Positions 26,874-37,006 of a DNA stretch of 64,000 bases are shown here, piece by piece. Origin of the DNA: JAGDMS01 sp050015455 (GTDB lineage Bacteria; Desulfobacterota; Binatia; HRBIN30); assembly GCA_050015455.1 (NCBI GenBank), contig JBEKBJ010000002.1:66863-130862 (forward strand), in the 5' to 3' direction. The notes below the pieces were generated by a model. It was not told the DNA's origin. It worked only from the letters and a program-made list of their open reading frames with translations, and searched no databases. The stretch's first letter is position 1. Each line of letters opens with the position of its first letter. The position numbers were made by a program, and so were the translations under genes.

Positions 26874-27641
26874 TCAAAGTCGCACCGGCACGCCGCGTGC
26901 CGCGAGGTACTCTTTGCACTGCTGTACCGTGAACTCGCGGTAGTGAAAGATCGAGGCGGCGAGCGCAGCGGTAGCGCCGCCGATGGTGAGGCCTTCGTAG
27001 ATGTGCTCAAGGGTGCCGACGCCGCCGGAAGCGATCACCGGAAGCTGCACCGCGTCAGCAATGGCGCAAGTGAGCTCCAGATCGTAACCCACTTTGGTGC
27101 CGTCTCGATCCATGCTGGTGAGCAGGATTTCCCCAGCGCCGTGCGACTCCATCCGTCGCGCCCATTCGACGGCATCGATCTGGGTCGGCGTGCGGCCGCC
27201 GTGGATGTAGACTTCCCAGCGCGCCGGCGTACTGCCGGGTACCCTTTTGGCGTCGATGGCCACGACGATGCACTGGCTTCCGAAGCGCTCCGCTGCGATG
27301 CGGACGAAATCCGGGTCCTGCACGGCGGCCGTGTTGATCGACACCTTGTCGCTGCCAGCGTTGAGCAGATCGCGCACGTCCTGAATCTCGCGCACGCCGC
27401 CGCCGACGGTGAGCGGCATGAACACGGTCTCCGCCGTGCGCGCCACGACGTCGAGGATGATCTTGCGGCGCTCGTGCGACGCGGTGATGTCAAGGAAGGT
27501 CAGTTCGTCGGCGCGCTCTTCGTCGTAGCGTTGTGCGATCTCGACCGGGTCGCCGGCGTCGCGCAGGCCGACGAAGTTGACGCCCTTGACCACGCGGCCG
27601 TTTTGCACGTCGAGGCAGGGAATGATGCGTTTGGCGAGCAT
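26874..27641 (-). CDS. hisF: Imidazole glycerol phosphate synthase cyclase subunit HisF
   Basis: A 255-residue (beta-alpha)8 barrel. Opening MLAKRIIPCLDVQNGRVVKG with the catalytic Asp (CLDV), and LLTSMDRDGTK carrying the second catalytic Asp, plus phosphate-binding VGGGVR and ASGGVG. It forms the HisH-HisF complex that makes imidazole glycerol phosphate and AICAR from PRFAR using ammonia from HisH. The start at 27641 matches the family start. Last his gene in the operon; hisI/hisE, which often follow, are absent here. Confidence 0.96.
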   Translation of the reverse strand: MLAKRIIPCLDVQNGRVVKGVNFVGLRDAGDPVEIAQRYDEERADELTFLDITASHERRKIILDVVARTAETVFMPLTVGGGVREIQDVRDLLNAGSDKVSINTAAVQDPDFVRIAAERFGSQCIVVAIDAKRVPGSTPARWEVYIHGGRTPTQIDAVEWARRMESHGAGEILLTSMDRDGTKVGYDLELTCAIADAVQLPVIASGGVGTLEHIYEGLTIGGATAALAASIFHYREFTVQQCKEYLAARGVPVRL

Positions 27642-27747
27642 GAGAATCAGTAACTCCGTACCGTTCCGCGGGGATGGACTACGCTGCAACTACTGGCTGT
27701 GATAGCCGCCCCACGCCACCGCATCTGGCGAAAGGTCGAAACTTTCA

Positions 27748-28479
27748 TCACATCCCCGCTGCCGCCACCCGGACCGCCTCCGGCAGCTGCACCGTGCCGG
27801 TGTACAACGCACGCCCGACGATGACCGCATCGATGTTGACCACACCGCAATCGCGCACCGCAATGATGTCGGCCAACGACCCGACACCACCGGAAGCCGT
27901 GACCGGTAGGCCGACGGCCTGTGCCACGGCGCAGGTTGCGGCCACGTTGACCCCCTCTTGCGTGCCGTCGCGGCTGATGTCGGTGTAAATGATGCGGCAC
28001 GCACCGAGGTCCTGCGCCTGGCGAGCCAGATCAATCGCCGGCGTGCTGCTGGTCTCGATCCAGCCGCGCACCGCCACTTTGCCGTCGCGGGCATCGATGC
28101 CGACCGCGATGCGGCCCGGGAAACGCCGGCAGGCATCGCTTACCACCTCGGGCGTGGCCAGGGCTGCCGTGCCGAAGATGATGCGGTCTATGCCAAGCTG
28201 CAGCAACGTCGCTGCGCCTTCAACGCTACGCACCCCGCCGCCGATTTCAATCGGAATCGGTAGGGCGCGGCACAGCGCCGCGATAACGGCCCCGTTCACC
28301 GGCTCTCCACTGACCGCGCCATCAAGGTCGACGACGTGCAGGTATTCCGCGCCCTCCTGAACCCAGCGGTGACCCACCACCACCGGGTCATCTCCGTACA
28401 CGGTCTCGGCACTCATGTCGCCGCGCAACAGGCGGACGCATTTGCCACCCTTCAGATCAATGGCGGGAATGATCAACAT
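27748..28479 (-). CDS. hisA: Phosphoribosylformimino-AICAR ribotide isomerase HisA
   Basis: A 243-residue (beta-alpha)8 barrel paralogous to HisF. MLIIPAIDLKGGKCVRL opens the protein with the catalytic Asp; the second acid lies in IIYTDISRDGTQEG; phosphate sites are EIGGGVR and ASGGVG. Catalyses the ProFAR to PRFAR isomerisation. It follows hisH by 4 nt and is separated from hisF by 106 nt. Confidence 0.96.
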   Translation of the reverse strand: MLIIPAIDLKGGKCVRLLRGDMSAETVYGDDPVVVGHRWVQEGAEYLHVVDLDGAVSGEPVNGAVIAALCRALPIPIEIGGGVRSVEGAATLLQLGIDRIIFGTAALATPEVVSDACRRFPGRIAVGIDARDGKVAVRGWIETSSTPAIDLARQAQDLGACRIIYTDISRDGTQEGVNVAATCAVAQAVGLPVTASGGVGSLADIIAVRDCGVVNIDAVIVGRALYTGTVQLPEAVRVAAAGM

Positions 28480-28483
28480 ACGG

Positions 28484-29152
28484 TTACAGATTGGTTGCCC
28501 TCCTTATCAAGCAGGGGTCAGGCGAGGTTGCCGTTCCGGCGACGATCCCTCCGAAATTCTCCAGGATCTTCAAGCCCACCGTCTGGCTCTTCTCGGGGTG
28601 GTACTGTGTCGCAAAGACGTTGTCGCGAGCGATGGCGGAGGTGAACTCGACGCCGTACCCGGTCGTCGTAGCCGTCAGGCTCGCATCCGCCGGCACGACG
28701 TAGTACGAGTGCACGAAGTAGACGAAGGCTCCGTCGTTGATGCCCCGCAGGTGCCGCGGCTCGCCCTGCTTGCGGATTTGGTTCCATCCCATGTGCGGCA
28801 CTTTCAAGCCCAGCGTCTCGGGGAAGCGTGCGACTCGCCCCGGAAAGATCCCCAGTCCGGGCACAGGGCCGAACTCTTCACTTTCCTCGAACAGAAGCTG
28901 CATGCCGAGGCAGATCCCCAGGAACGGCGTGCCGCGCGTGATGACCCGCCGGACCGTGTCGATCAGGCCGTAGGTGCGCAAGTTGTCCATGCACGCGCCG
29001 AAGGCGCCGACCCCCGGCAGCACCACGCCATTGGCGGCCTCGACGCGCTCTGGATCGCGGGTGACCTCCGCAAGATAGCCCACGTGCTCCAATCCCTTTT
29101 GCACCGAGCGCAGGTTCCCCATGCCGTAGTCGATGATGGCGATGGCCCGCAT
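28484..29152 (-). CDS. hisH: Imidazole glycerol phosphate synthase glutaminase subunit HisH
   Basis: A 222-residue class I glutamine amidotransferase: IIDYGMGNL start, nucleophile Cys in GICLGMQLL, and the catalytic His and Glu in QYHPEKSQ. It supplies ammonia to HisF. Its ATG overlaps the hisB stop by 1 nt (TAATG). The C-terminus runs about 15 residues past the usual end (GTATSPDPCLIRRATNL), a harmless-looking extension. Confidence 0.95.
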   Translation of the reverse strand: MRAIAIIDYGMGNLRSVQKGLEHVGYLAEVTRDPERVEAANGVVLPGVGAFGACMDNLRTYGLIDTVRRVITRGTPFLGICLGMQLLFEESEEFGPVPGLGIFPGRVARFPETLGLKVPHMGWNQIRKQGEPRHLRGINDGAFVYFVHSYYVVPADASLTATTTGYGVEFTSAIARDNVFATQYHPEKSQTVGLKILENFGGIVAGTATSPDPCLIRRATNL

Positions 29153-29784
29153 TACAGCGATCCCTTCGTGGACAAAACCCCCTCGAGGCGTGGATCGAAC
29201 TGCGTCGCCTGGTCGAGAGCACGCGCCAGGGCTTTGAAACTCGCCTCGATGATGTGGTGCGGGTTGCGCCCTTGCACCTGGTTGAGGTGCAAGTTTATCC
29301 CGACCTGGTTGGTGAACGCCGCCATGAAGTCGTGCACCAGCTCGGTGTCGAAGTTGCCGACCCGCGCCTGTTTGATTTTCAGGTTGTAGGCCAGGAATGG
29401 CCGCCCGCTCAAATCGACCACGGCGCTCACCAAAGCCTCATCGAGCGGGCAGGCCGCGTCGCCGAAGCGGCGGATACCGGCCTTGTCGCCCAAGGCTTGG
29501 CGCCACGCCTGGCCGAGTGCCAGACCCACGTCCTCGACGGTGTGGTGCTGGTCGACGTCGATGTCGCCGCGGGCGCGCACGCTGAGATCGAAGAAGCCGT
29601 GGCGCGCGAAGATCTCCAGCATGTGATTGAGAAACGGGATGCCGCTGTCGAGCGCCGCCTGTCCGCGGCCATCGAGGTTCAGCTCTACCGTGACGTCGGT
29701 CTCCTTCGTTTGCCGCGTCACGGTAGCCCGCCGGCCGCGGTTGAATCCGCGCATCCTGTTCCCCGGTGCCTTAGCTTTTGCCAT
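29152..29784 (-). CDS. hisB: Imidazoleglycerol-phosphate dehydratase HisB
   Basis: A 210-residue monofunctional IGP dehydratase with the two metal-binding motifs DQHHTVEDVG and ...GRNPHHIIEASFKA, and FLNHMLEIFARHGFFDL. Catalyses dehydration to imidazole acetol phosphate. Starts at the ATG at 29784, within the end of hisD (14-nt overlap). No phosphatase domain is fused, as expected outside enterobacteria. Confidence 0.95.
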   Translation of the reverse strand: MAKAKAPGNRMRGFNRGRRATVTRQTKETDVTVELNLDGRGQAALDSGIPFLNHMLEIFARHGFFDLSVRARGDIDVDQHHTVEDVGLALGQAWRQALGDKAGIRRFGDAACPLDEALVSAVVDLSGRPFLAYNLKIKQARVGNFDTELVHDFMAAFTNQVGINLHLNQVQGRNPHHIIEASFKALARALDQATQFDPRLEGVLSTKGSL

Positions 29785-31117
29785 CCTGTCCTCCCTGCCT
29801 CCGTCGTCCACTGCCGGTTCCGTTTAGAAACCGGCAACGCACTGCAGCCGCGTGCGCATCATAGCCTTCCAGTGCCGCCAAGCGGACGACCGCCGGCGCC
29901 AGCCGCCGCAGCCCCTCGCGGGTAGCGGAAACCACGCTGGTCCATTTGACGAAATCATAGACGCCGAGCGGCGAGAAGAAGCGGGCGGTGCCGCCGGTGG
30001 GCAACACATGGTTGGGCCCGGCCAGATAATCGCCCAGCGCTGCCGGCGCAAACGGGCCCAGAAACAGCGCGCCAGCATTGCGGATGCGCTGCGCCCAGCG
30101 CTGTGGATTCTTGACGATCAGCTCCAAGTGCTCCGGCGCGATCTGATCGCTGAGCGCCACGGCTTCCTCGAGGTCACGCACGACGATCAGCGCGCCGCGC
30201 CGGCGCAACACCCGCGCGATGTCCTGCTGCCGCGGCAAGACGCAGAGCTGGCGATCGATCTCCGCCTGCACGGCGACCGCAAGGGCGCGTGCCGGCGTCA
30301 GCAAGATGGCGCATTCGTCGCCGCTGCCGTGCTCGGCTTGCGCCATCAGATCCGCGGCAACGTGCGCCGGCACCGCCGACGCATCGGCGATGACGACGAC
30401 CTCGCTGGGCCCGGCGATGGCGTCGATGTCCACCGCGCCATACACGATCTTTTTCGCCGCCTGCACATAGGCGTTGCCTGGCCCGACGATCTTGTCGACG
30501 CGCGGCACGGTACCGGTGCCGTACGCCAACGCGGCAACCGCCTGCGCGCCGCCCACGCGGAACACGGCGTGCACGCCGGCAATCGCCGCCGCCGCAAGCA
30601 CAGCCGGGTTGAAGCCGTCCCGGCCCGGCGGCGACACCATGATCACCTGGCGCACGCCAGCGACGCGGGCGGGAATGGCGTTCATCAGCACGGATGACGG
30701 ATAGGCTGCGTGGCCGCCAGGCACATACAGACCGACCCGGTCGAGCGCCACGACCCGCTGTCCGAGCTGCAGCCCGAGCTTGTCGCGGTAGCTCCACGAT
30801 TCCGGCAACTGGCGGCGGTGGAATGCCATGATCCGCCGCGCCCCGAGCCGCAACGCGCGCAATGCGTCCGGCGGCACCGTCTGCAGCGCCGCGCGCACCT
30901 CGCCGGCGCTGATACGCAACTGCGCCGGCTCGAGCGCCACCCGGTCGAACCGGCGCGTAAACTCGATCACAGCTCGATCGCCGCGGCGGCGGACCGCATC
31001 GACGATGCGACGCACCTGCGGCTCGACCGCTGTGGTTGCATCGGCTCCGCGCTGGCGAATAGCGGCGAACTGGCGCGCGAAATCGGAGTCGCTAGTGGAA
31101 AGCAGGCGGACGCGCAT
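29771..31117 (-). CDS. hisD: Histidinol dehydrogenase HisD
   Basis: A 448-residue HisD: YVPGGHAAYPSSVLMN, GGAQAVAALAYGT, VDKIVGPGNAYV, AGPSEVVVIAD and APEHLE are all present, covering zinc-binding Gln/His and catalytic Glu-His. It performs the last two steps of histidine synthesis. Its ATG begins 1 nt after the murA stop. The C-terminal 17 residues are basic and Gly-rich and overlap hisB. Confidence 0.95.
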   Translation of the reverse strand: MRVRLLSTSDSDFARQFAAIRQRGADATTAVEPQVRRIVDAVRRRGDRAVIEFTRRFDRVALEPAQLRISAGEVRAALQTVPPDALRALRLGARRIMAFHRRQLPESWSYRDKLGLQLGQRVVALDRVGLYVPGGHAAYPSSVLMNAIPARVAGVRQVIMVSPPGRDGFNPAVLAAAAIAGVHAVFRVGGAQAVAALAYGTGTVPRVDKIVGPGNAYVQAAKKIVYGAVDIDAIAGPSEVVVIADASAVPAHVAADLMAQAEHGSGDECAILLTPARALAVAVQAEIDRQLCVLPRQQDIARVLRRRGALIVVRDLEEAVALSDQIAPEHLELIVKNPQRWAQRIRNAGALFLGPFAPAALGDYLAGPNHVLPTGGTARFFSPLGVYDFVKWTSVVSATREGLRRLAPAVVRLAALEGYDAHAAAVRCRFLNGTGSGRRRQGGQDGKS

Positions 31118-31118
31118 A

Positions 31119-32381
31119 TCAACCCCGTTGTTCCTTCACCCGGCGGATGTCAGCGCCCAACGCCGAGAGCTTCTCCTCGATGCGGGTGTAGCCGCGGTCG
31201 AGGTGATAGACGCGGGAGACTTCGGTCTCGCCGTCAGCCGCCAGCCCCGCCAACACCAGACAGACGCTGGCGCGCAGATCGGTCGCCATCACCGGCGCAC
31301 CGCTCAACGCCACCACACCGCGCACGAACGCACTGTGGCCCTGGACCTTGATGTCGGCGCCCATGCGATTGAGCTCCAACACGTGCATGAAACGGTTCTC
31401 GAAAATCGTCTCCGAGATCACGCTACGGCCATCGGCCAGCGCCATGAGAGCCATCATCTGCGCCTGGAGATCGGTGGGAAAACCAGGGTACGGCATGGTC
31501 TTGATGTCCACACTGCTCGGCCGGCCATTGCCGATGACGCGAATCCCCTCTGCGTCTTCCTGCACCTCGACGCCGGCCTCGCGCAGCTTGAGGATGACCG
31601 CATGCAGGTGCTTGGCACGTGCGCCGCGGACGTAGACATCACCCTCAGTGATGGCAGCGGCGATCATGAAGGTACCGGCTTCGATGCGATCGGGAATGAT
31701 GGTGAAGTCGCACCCTCTGAGCGCGGAGACGGCCTCGATGGTGATCACGTCTTCCCCGGCGCCGTTGATTTTGGCGCCCATCGCGGTCAGCGCGCGCGCC
31801 AAGTCGACGACTTCCGGCTCACGTGCGGCGTTCTCAATGACCGTGGTGCCTGCGGCCAAAGTCGCCACCGTCATCAAGTGTTCCGTGGCCCCGACGGACG
31901 GCACATCGAGGTAGATGCGCGCGCCTTGCAGTCGCTCGGCTTCCGCTTCGACGTAGCCGTGCACGATGCGTATTCGCGCCCCCATCTTTTGCAAGCCTTC
32001 GAGATGCAGATCCACCGGCCGGCTGCCGATGGCGCAGCCGCCGGGAGTCGAGACGCGGGCGCGTCCGAAGCGCGCCAGCAACGGCCCCAACGCCAGGAAA
32101 GAGGCGCGCATGGTTTTCACCAGCTCGTACTGCGCCTCCAGCCGCGCCAGCCGTTCCGCTTGGACGCTGATGCTGCCGTCGCTCTCCGCCACGTGGGCCC
32201 CGAGATTTGCCAGCAGCCGCAAGGTGGTGCGGACATCCACGACATGCGGGATACGGTGGAATGTGCAGCGCTCTGGCGTCATCAGCGAGGCGAGCAGGAT
32301 CGGCAGCGCGGCGTTCTTGGCGCCGTCGACCACGACCTCGCCCTTGAGGCGACGTCCACCGCGAATGACGATCTTGTCCAT
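31119..32381 (-). CDS. murA: UDP-N-acetylglucosamine 1-carboxyvinyltransferase MurA
   Basis: A 420-residue EPT-family enzyme starting DKIVIRGGRRLKGEV. The fosfomycin-target catalytic Cys is kept (STPGGCAIGSRPVDLH), as are VDGAKNAALP and KTMRASFLALGP. First committed step of peptidoglycan synthesis. It lies between prmC (3 nt away) and hisD; in relatives hisG often sits in this gap, and it is missing here. Confidence 0.95.
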   Translation of the reverse strand: MDKIVIRGGRRLKGEVVVDGAKNAALPILLASLMTPERCTFHRIPHVVDVRTTLRLLANLGAHVAESDGSISVQAERLARLEAQYELVKTMRASFLALGPLLARFGRARVSTPGGCAIGSRPVDLHLEGLQKMGARIRIVHGYVEAEAERLQGARIYLDVPSVGATEHLMTVATLAAGTTVIENAAREPEVVDLARALTAMGAKINGAGEDVITIEAVSALRGCDFTIIPDRIEAGTFMIAAAITEGDVYVRGARAKHLHAVILKLREAGVEVQEDAEGIRVIGNGRPSSVDIKTMPYPGFPTDLQAQMMALMALADGRSVISETIFENRFMHVLELNRMGADIKVQGHSAFVRGVVALSGAPVMATDLRASVCLVLAGLAADGETEVSRVYHLDRGYTRIEEKLSALGADIRRVKEQRG

Positions 32382-32384
32382 GAC

Positions 32385-33305
32385 TTACCGCCGAGCCACC
32401 AAAGCGCGCGGCAGCCCGGCGTAATCCGCACGGATCGACACCGAGCTGAACCCCGCCGCCCGCGCCAGCCGCTCAACTGCCGGGCCCTGGTCCGCCCCAA
32501 TCTCCATCAGCAACCAGCCCCTTTCCGTCAGATATCGCGGCGCTTCCGCCACGATACGCTCCATCACAGCCAGGCCGTTCGGTCCTCCATCGAGAGCGCG
32601 ACGTGGCTCCCAGGCAAGCTCCGGCTGCGCGCGCTGCAATTCGCCCGAGGACACATACGGCGGATTGCAGACGATCGCATCGAAACACAGACCGCTCGCG
32701 GCCGAGAAGCCGTCGCTGACCAGAAAGTGTATGTGCTCCGCGGCAGCGTGCCTCCGCGCATTCAGTTGCGCCACGTCCAGCGCGGCCTCCGAGACGTCCA
32801 AAGCCCAGACGTGAGCGTGCGGCAACTCGCGCGCGAGGGCGACGGCGATGCAGCCGCTGCCGGTGCCGAGGTCGCAGAGGCGGAGCCGGCCATTACCCTG
32901 ACCCTCTCTCAGGGGGAGAGAGAACCCGAAGGCAGACTTTGGCAATATCGCGACCGCCAATTCCACCAACAACTCGGTTTCCGGGCGCGGGATCAGAACG
33001 TCTGGTGTCACTGCGAAATCCAGTGACCAGAATTCTTGGTGGCCTACAATATACTGCGTTGGCTCATGCCGCTGCCGGCGTGCGACCGCGGCATCGAAAC
33101 GCAATCGGCAGTCTGCGGAAACGACGCTGAGCCAGCGGGCGTACAGCGCTGCCCGATAGAGGCAGCAGCCGTGCGCCAACAGCACTTCGGCATCCAGGCG
33201 CGCCGTCGGGATGCCGGCAGCTGCCAGTGCGGCGGTTGCGGACTCGACCAGCGCGCCGACGGTGTCGGTCGGTTGGAGGATCTCACTCTGCTCCGTCGTG
33301 TTCAC
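32385..33305 (-). CDS. prmC: Release-factor glutamine methyltransferase PrmC
   Basis: A 306-residue class I methyltransferase with LGTGSGCIAVALA (SAM site) and the Gln-binding NPPY motif (VCNPPYVSSGEL). It methylates the GGQ glutamine of release factors; prfA is next to it. The start is a GTG. Unusual: between the IPRPETELLVELAVA helix and the SAM loop there is an extra segment, SLPLREGQGNG, encoded by a palindromic CTCTC...GAGAG repeat at about 32902-32921, an in-frame insertion that leaves all motifs intact. Confidence 0.93.
   Translation of the reverse strand: MNTTEQSEILQPTDTVGALVESATAALAAAGIPTARLDAEVLLAHGCCLYRAALYARWLSVVSADCRLRFDAAVARRQRHEPTQYIVGHQEFWSLDFAVTPDVLIPRPETELLVELAVAILPKSAFGFSLPLREGQGNGRLRLCDLGTGSGCIAVALARELPHAHVWALDVSEAALDVAQLNARRHAAAEHIHFLVSDGFSAASGLCFDAIVCNPPYVSSGELQRAQPELAWEPRRALDGGPNGLAVMERIVAEAPRYLTERGWLLMEIGADQGPAVERLARAAGFSSVSIRADYAGLPRALVARR
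32900..32922. repeat. Palindromic element inserted in frame inside prmC
   Basis: CCCTCTCTCAGGGGGAGAG-type palindrome, nearly the same as the intergenic copy at 34712-34730; it encodes PLREGQG within PrmC. Confidence 0.6.
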
Positions 33306-33324
33306 GGGTCGCTTGCCCTAGTCA

Positions 33325-34392
<1,068 letters not shown>

Positions 34393-34406
34393 TGGCACTA
34401 ACCATC

Positions 34407-34443
34407 AAAAAAGGGCGTGGGAGATCTCTCCCTCGCCCTTTTG
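34407..34443 (-). terminator. Terminator between rpmE and prfA
   Basis: Stem AAGGGCG/CGCCCTT extended by GGGAGA/TCTCCC with T-runs on both sides (TTTTTTGATG on the minus strand). It may limit read-through from rpmE into prfA. Confidence 0.75.
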
Positions 34444-34480
34444 ATGCGCCGCCATTCGGAGAGCAGATGCTCCGCGAGCG

Positions 34481-34684
34481 TTACTCTTGGATGCCGTACT
34501 TGCGTTTGAAGCGTTCGACGCGGCCAGCGGTGTCCACCAGCTTCTGCTTGCCGGTGAAGAAGGGATGACAGCTTGAACAGATCTCGACATGGATCATCGG
34601 CACCGTCGAGCGCGTCTCAATCACATTGCCACACGCGCAAACGATCCGCGCCGCCTCATACTTTGGATGTATACCCTCTTTCAT
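34481..34684 (-). CDS. rpmE: 50S ribosomal protein L31, zinc-binding type
   Basis: A 67-residue L31 with the four-cysteine zinc ribbon (CACG ... CSSCHPFFTGKQ) and the end VERFKRKYG. The cysteine-bearing form of RpmE. It heads the rpmE-prfA-prmC order common in bacteria; the terminator at 34407-34443 separates it from prfA. Confidence 0.96.
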   Translation of the reverse strand: MKEGIHPKYEAARIVCACGNVIETRSTVPMIHVEICSSCHPFFTGKQKLVDTAGRVERFKRKYGIQE

Positions 34685-34711
34685 CGGATTTCGCCTCTGG
34701 CACCCATTCCC

Positions 34712-34730
34712 CCTCTCCCTCAGGGAGAGG
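34712..34730. repeat. Intergenic palindrome CCTCTCCCTCAGGGAGAGG
   Basis: A 19-bp near-perfect palindrome, non-coding here, related to the copy embedded in prmC at about 32900-32922. Confidence 0.6.
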
Positions 34731-34839
34731 CCGGAATCAGGACTTCAATAGCATCCGACCTGCACGGTCGCAAGGAACCGGATCACACGAGCGTGAGCGG
34801 CACTCGGTGCGATTCCGCAAGGAGTTCTCCGACCAGCTT

Positions 34840-35145
34840 CTACTCCCGGAGCGTAGCGACGATGTTGTACACGGCGCCAACCAGCCCGCCGACAACCGCA
34901 CCCGTCACGGCTCCGTAAATGAACCCCACGACGCTCCCCCTCCAGGTCACTGAATACCCGTAAAAGTATTGGTTGAGCAATTGCAGGTGGCTGCCGACGT
35001 TCGGGCCGCCCTTGATCACAAGCCACGCGGTCATGGCGAACAATCCCGCCCCGCCGAGCACGCCACACACCAGCGCCAACACCCCGGCGTGGAGCCGGGC
35101 GACAGCGCGGCTCACCTCGAAGGTCTCATCACGGGTTCCGGTCAT
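34840..35145 (-). CDS. Small membrane protein, paralogue of the oxidoreductase tail
   Basis: A 101-residue protein with two to three transmembrane segments (LHAGVLALVCGVLGGAGLFAM..LVIKGG and VGFIYGAVTGAVVGGLVGAVY). The central part (LFAMTAWLVIKGGPNVGSHL and LLNQYFYGYSVTWRGSVVGF) matches the C-terminal membrane tail of the upstream FAD protein (ATAFLLLKGGFRVGKHLALL, GQYFAGFRPTWAGAFIG), so the two are duplicates, one free and one fused. Starting at 35145 removes an overlap with the upstream gene. Function unknown. Confidence 0.75.
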   Translation of the reverse strand: MTGTRDETFEVSRAVARLHAGVLALVCGVLGGAGLFAMTAWLVIKGGPNVGSHLQLLNQYFYGYSVTWRGSVVGFIYGAVTGAVVGGLVGAVYNIVATLRE

Positions 35146-35158
35146 GTGTGGGCCTCCG

Positions 35159-36973
35159 TCATACACGGTCCAAAAGATCGCGGCGCGCTTCCGCAGCTGC
35201 CCGGCGGCGTAGCAAAACAGCATAAGCCGCCAGTCCCCAATTTCGCAAACTGGCGACGGCAAACCCCAATGCGAAGCCGCCGAGCACCGCCTCGAAGAGG
35301 CCGATGAAAGCGCCTGCCCAGGTGGGGCGGAAGCCGGCGAAGTACTGGCCCAACAGCGCCAGGTGCTTACCCACTCTGAAGCCGCCCTTCAGGAGAAGGA
35401 AAGCGGTGGCGAAGAACAGACCCACTCCACCAACGGTTCCGAACGCCGCCCCCAACGCCACGGGATCCAGCCGCGCGAAAGCCGCTTCTACCACCTGTTC
35501 CGGCGACAAGTGCCGTTTCGCAGCGACACCTGCCGACAGCGGACCCCCGACGGGTGCCGCCGTCGCTTCCTCTTGGTAGTCCTGTTCCGTGTTCACGGAC
35601 CACACATCATAACTCGCCCCCGCCAGGTTGCGAGCGGCGTACACGCCGGCCAGCATCGAATGATCCTGGTTGTTGTAGCGATGCTGGCCGTTGCGCCCGA
35701 TGAGCTGCAGGTTGGTCAGCTGTTCCAGATAGCGTCGCACGGTCACCAGGTCGCGTTGATAGGTCCGGTCGTACACTGGATACGCTTTCGGCACCCGCAC
35801 CACCGTGCCATCCTCCACTTCGTGCGGCTTGATCAGCCCGATCTGAGCGCAATCATGGATGCCGGTATCGATGAGCCGTTCGCGCTCCCAGCTCCACTCC
35901 TCGTCGTGGTCCCACAGGAAGTATTCCAGCCCGAGTGAGCTGCGTGAGGCGTCCGGCACCATGTGCGGGCTCCAGTTCTTGTAGTTTTGGATGCGCCCGA
36001 GCTTCACTTCCGGCGAATGAATGTAAATCCAGTTGTCCGGAAACACCGCAGCGCGCTTCACGACCAGCACGACGGTGAGGTAGTCGCGATAGCGCAGGCG
36101 ATCGGCGGCGCGCCGCACGTCATCCGGCGGCGCCGGATCGAGCGCGTTGATCAGGTCGCGGATCGGCATGGTCGAGATGACGTGCTCGCCGGAGAACTCG
36201 ACCCGCCCGCCATCGCGTGCCCGGCCGTACACGCACTCGATGCGCCCGTGACGGTGGCGAATACACTCGACACGGACACCATGGATGATCTCGCCGCCGC
36301 GTTGTGCGACCAGCTCGGCGCAGCGCTCCCACAGCATGCCCGGGCCGAAGCGCGGATAGTGAAAGCGATCAATGAGGCTGGTGATGATCTCGCCGCCTTT
36401 GGTGCGCGTGCGATTGAAGAGCGCATTGCGCACTGCCTCGGCCAGCGACAGATTCTTGATACGCTGCGCCGCCCAGTCCGCCGATATCTCCGAGCACGGA
36501 ATGCCCCACACCTTCTCCGTGTACGTCTTGAAGAAGATCTCGTACAGCCGGTACCCGAAACGGTTCGACACCCACTGCTCGAAGCTGCTTTCCTCCGATG
36601 TGGGCGCCAGCCGCGCCTTGGCGTAGCTCAAGCAGACGAGCAACGCTTCAACCGGCCCGAGGCCGGTCAGCGCGTTGAGCGGCTTCAGCGGATACTCGAA
36701 GTAGTGGCCGCGGTAGTAGATGCGCGACAGGCGCGCCCGCAGCAGAAAGTCTTCCCCGAGCATCTCGTGCCATAACTGGTTGATCAGCGGCACCTTGGAG
36801 AAGAAACGGTGGCCGCCGACGTCAAAACGGTAGCCGCGGTAGTTCACCGTGCGTGAGAGGCCGCCGACCTGATGATCCGCCTCCACCAGTGTGGAGCGCA
36901 TCCCGAGCTTTGACAGCTCATACGCAGCGGTCAACCCGGCCGGACCCGCCCCGATGATCAGCACGGATGACAT
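35159..36973 (-). CDS. FAD-dependent oxidoreductase with C-terminal membrane domain
   Basis: A 604-residue protein. The N-terminal dinucleotide fold reads SSVLIIGAGPAGLTAAYEL (GxGxxG) and ADHQVGGLSRTV; the body resembles the protoporphyrinogen oxidase / UDP-galactopyranose mutase-like amine-oxidase group used in polysaccharide loci. From about residue 500 a second domain with two membrane helices follows, paralogous to the small protein encoded next. The start is the ATG at 36973 (SSVLIIG). It lies beside a family 2 glycosyltransferase, so a role in cell-surface sugar modification is plausible but not shown. Confidence 0.82.
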   Translation of the reverse strand: MSSVLIIGAGPAGLTAAYELSKLGMRSTLVEADHQVGGLSRTVNYRGYRFDVGGHRFFSKVPLINQLWHEMLGEDFLLRARLSRIYYRGHYFEYPLKPLNALTGLGPVEALLVCLSYAKARLAPTSEESSFEQWVSNRFGYRLYEIFFKTYTEKVWGIPCSEISADWAAQRIKNLSLAEAVRNALFNRTRTKGGEIITSLIDRFHYPRFGPGMLWERCAELVAQRGGEIIHGVRVECIRHRHGRIECVYGRARDGGRVEFSGEHVISTMPIRDLINALDPAPPDDVRRAADRLRYRDYLTVVLVVKRAAVFPDNWIYIHSPEVKLGRIQNYKNWSPHMVPDASRSSLGLEYFLWDHDEEWSWERERLIDTGIHDCAQIGLIKPHEVEDGTVVRVPKAYPVYDRTYQRDLVTVRRYLEQLTNLQLIGRNGQHRYNNQDHSMLAGVYAARNLAGASYDVWSVNTEQDYQEEATAAPVGGPLSAGVAAKRHLSPEQVVEAAFARLDPVALGAAFGTVGGVGLFFATAFLLLKGGFRVGKHLALLGQYFAGFRPTWAGAFIGLFEAVLGGFALGFAVASLRNWGLAAYAVLLRRRAAAEARRDLLDRV

Positions 36974-37006
36974 GATGCAGCTCAGCAACTCAGCAAGGCC
37001 TGCCGC

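Noticed and set aside
30828..33026. Long plus-strand reading frame opposite hisD-murA-prmC
   Set aside because: It is the high-GC mirror of three certain genes, with no family resemblance or ribosome site.
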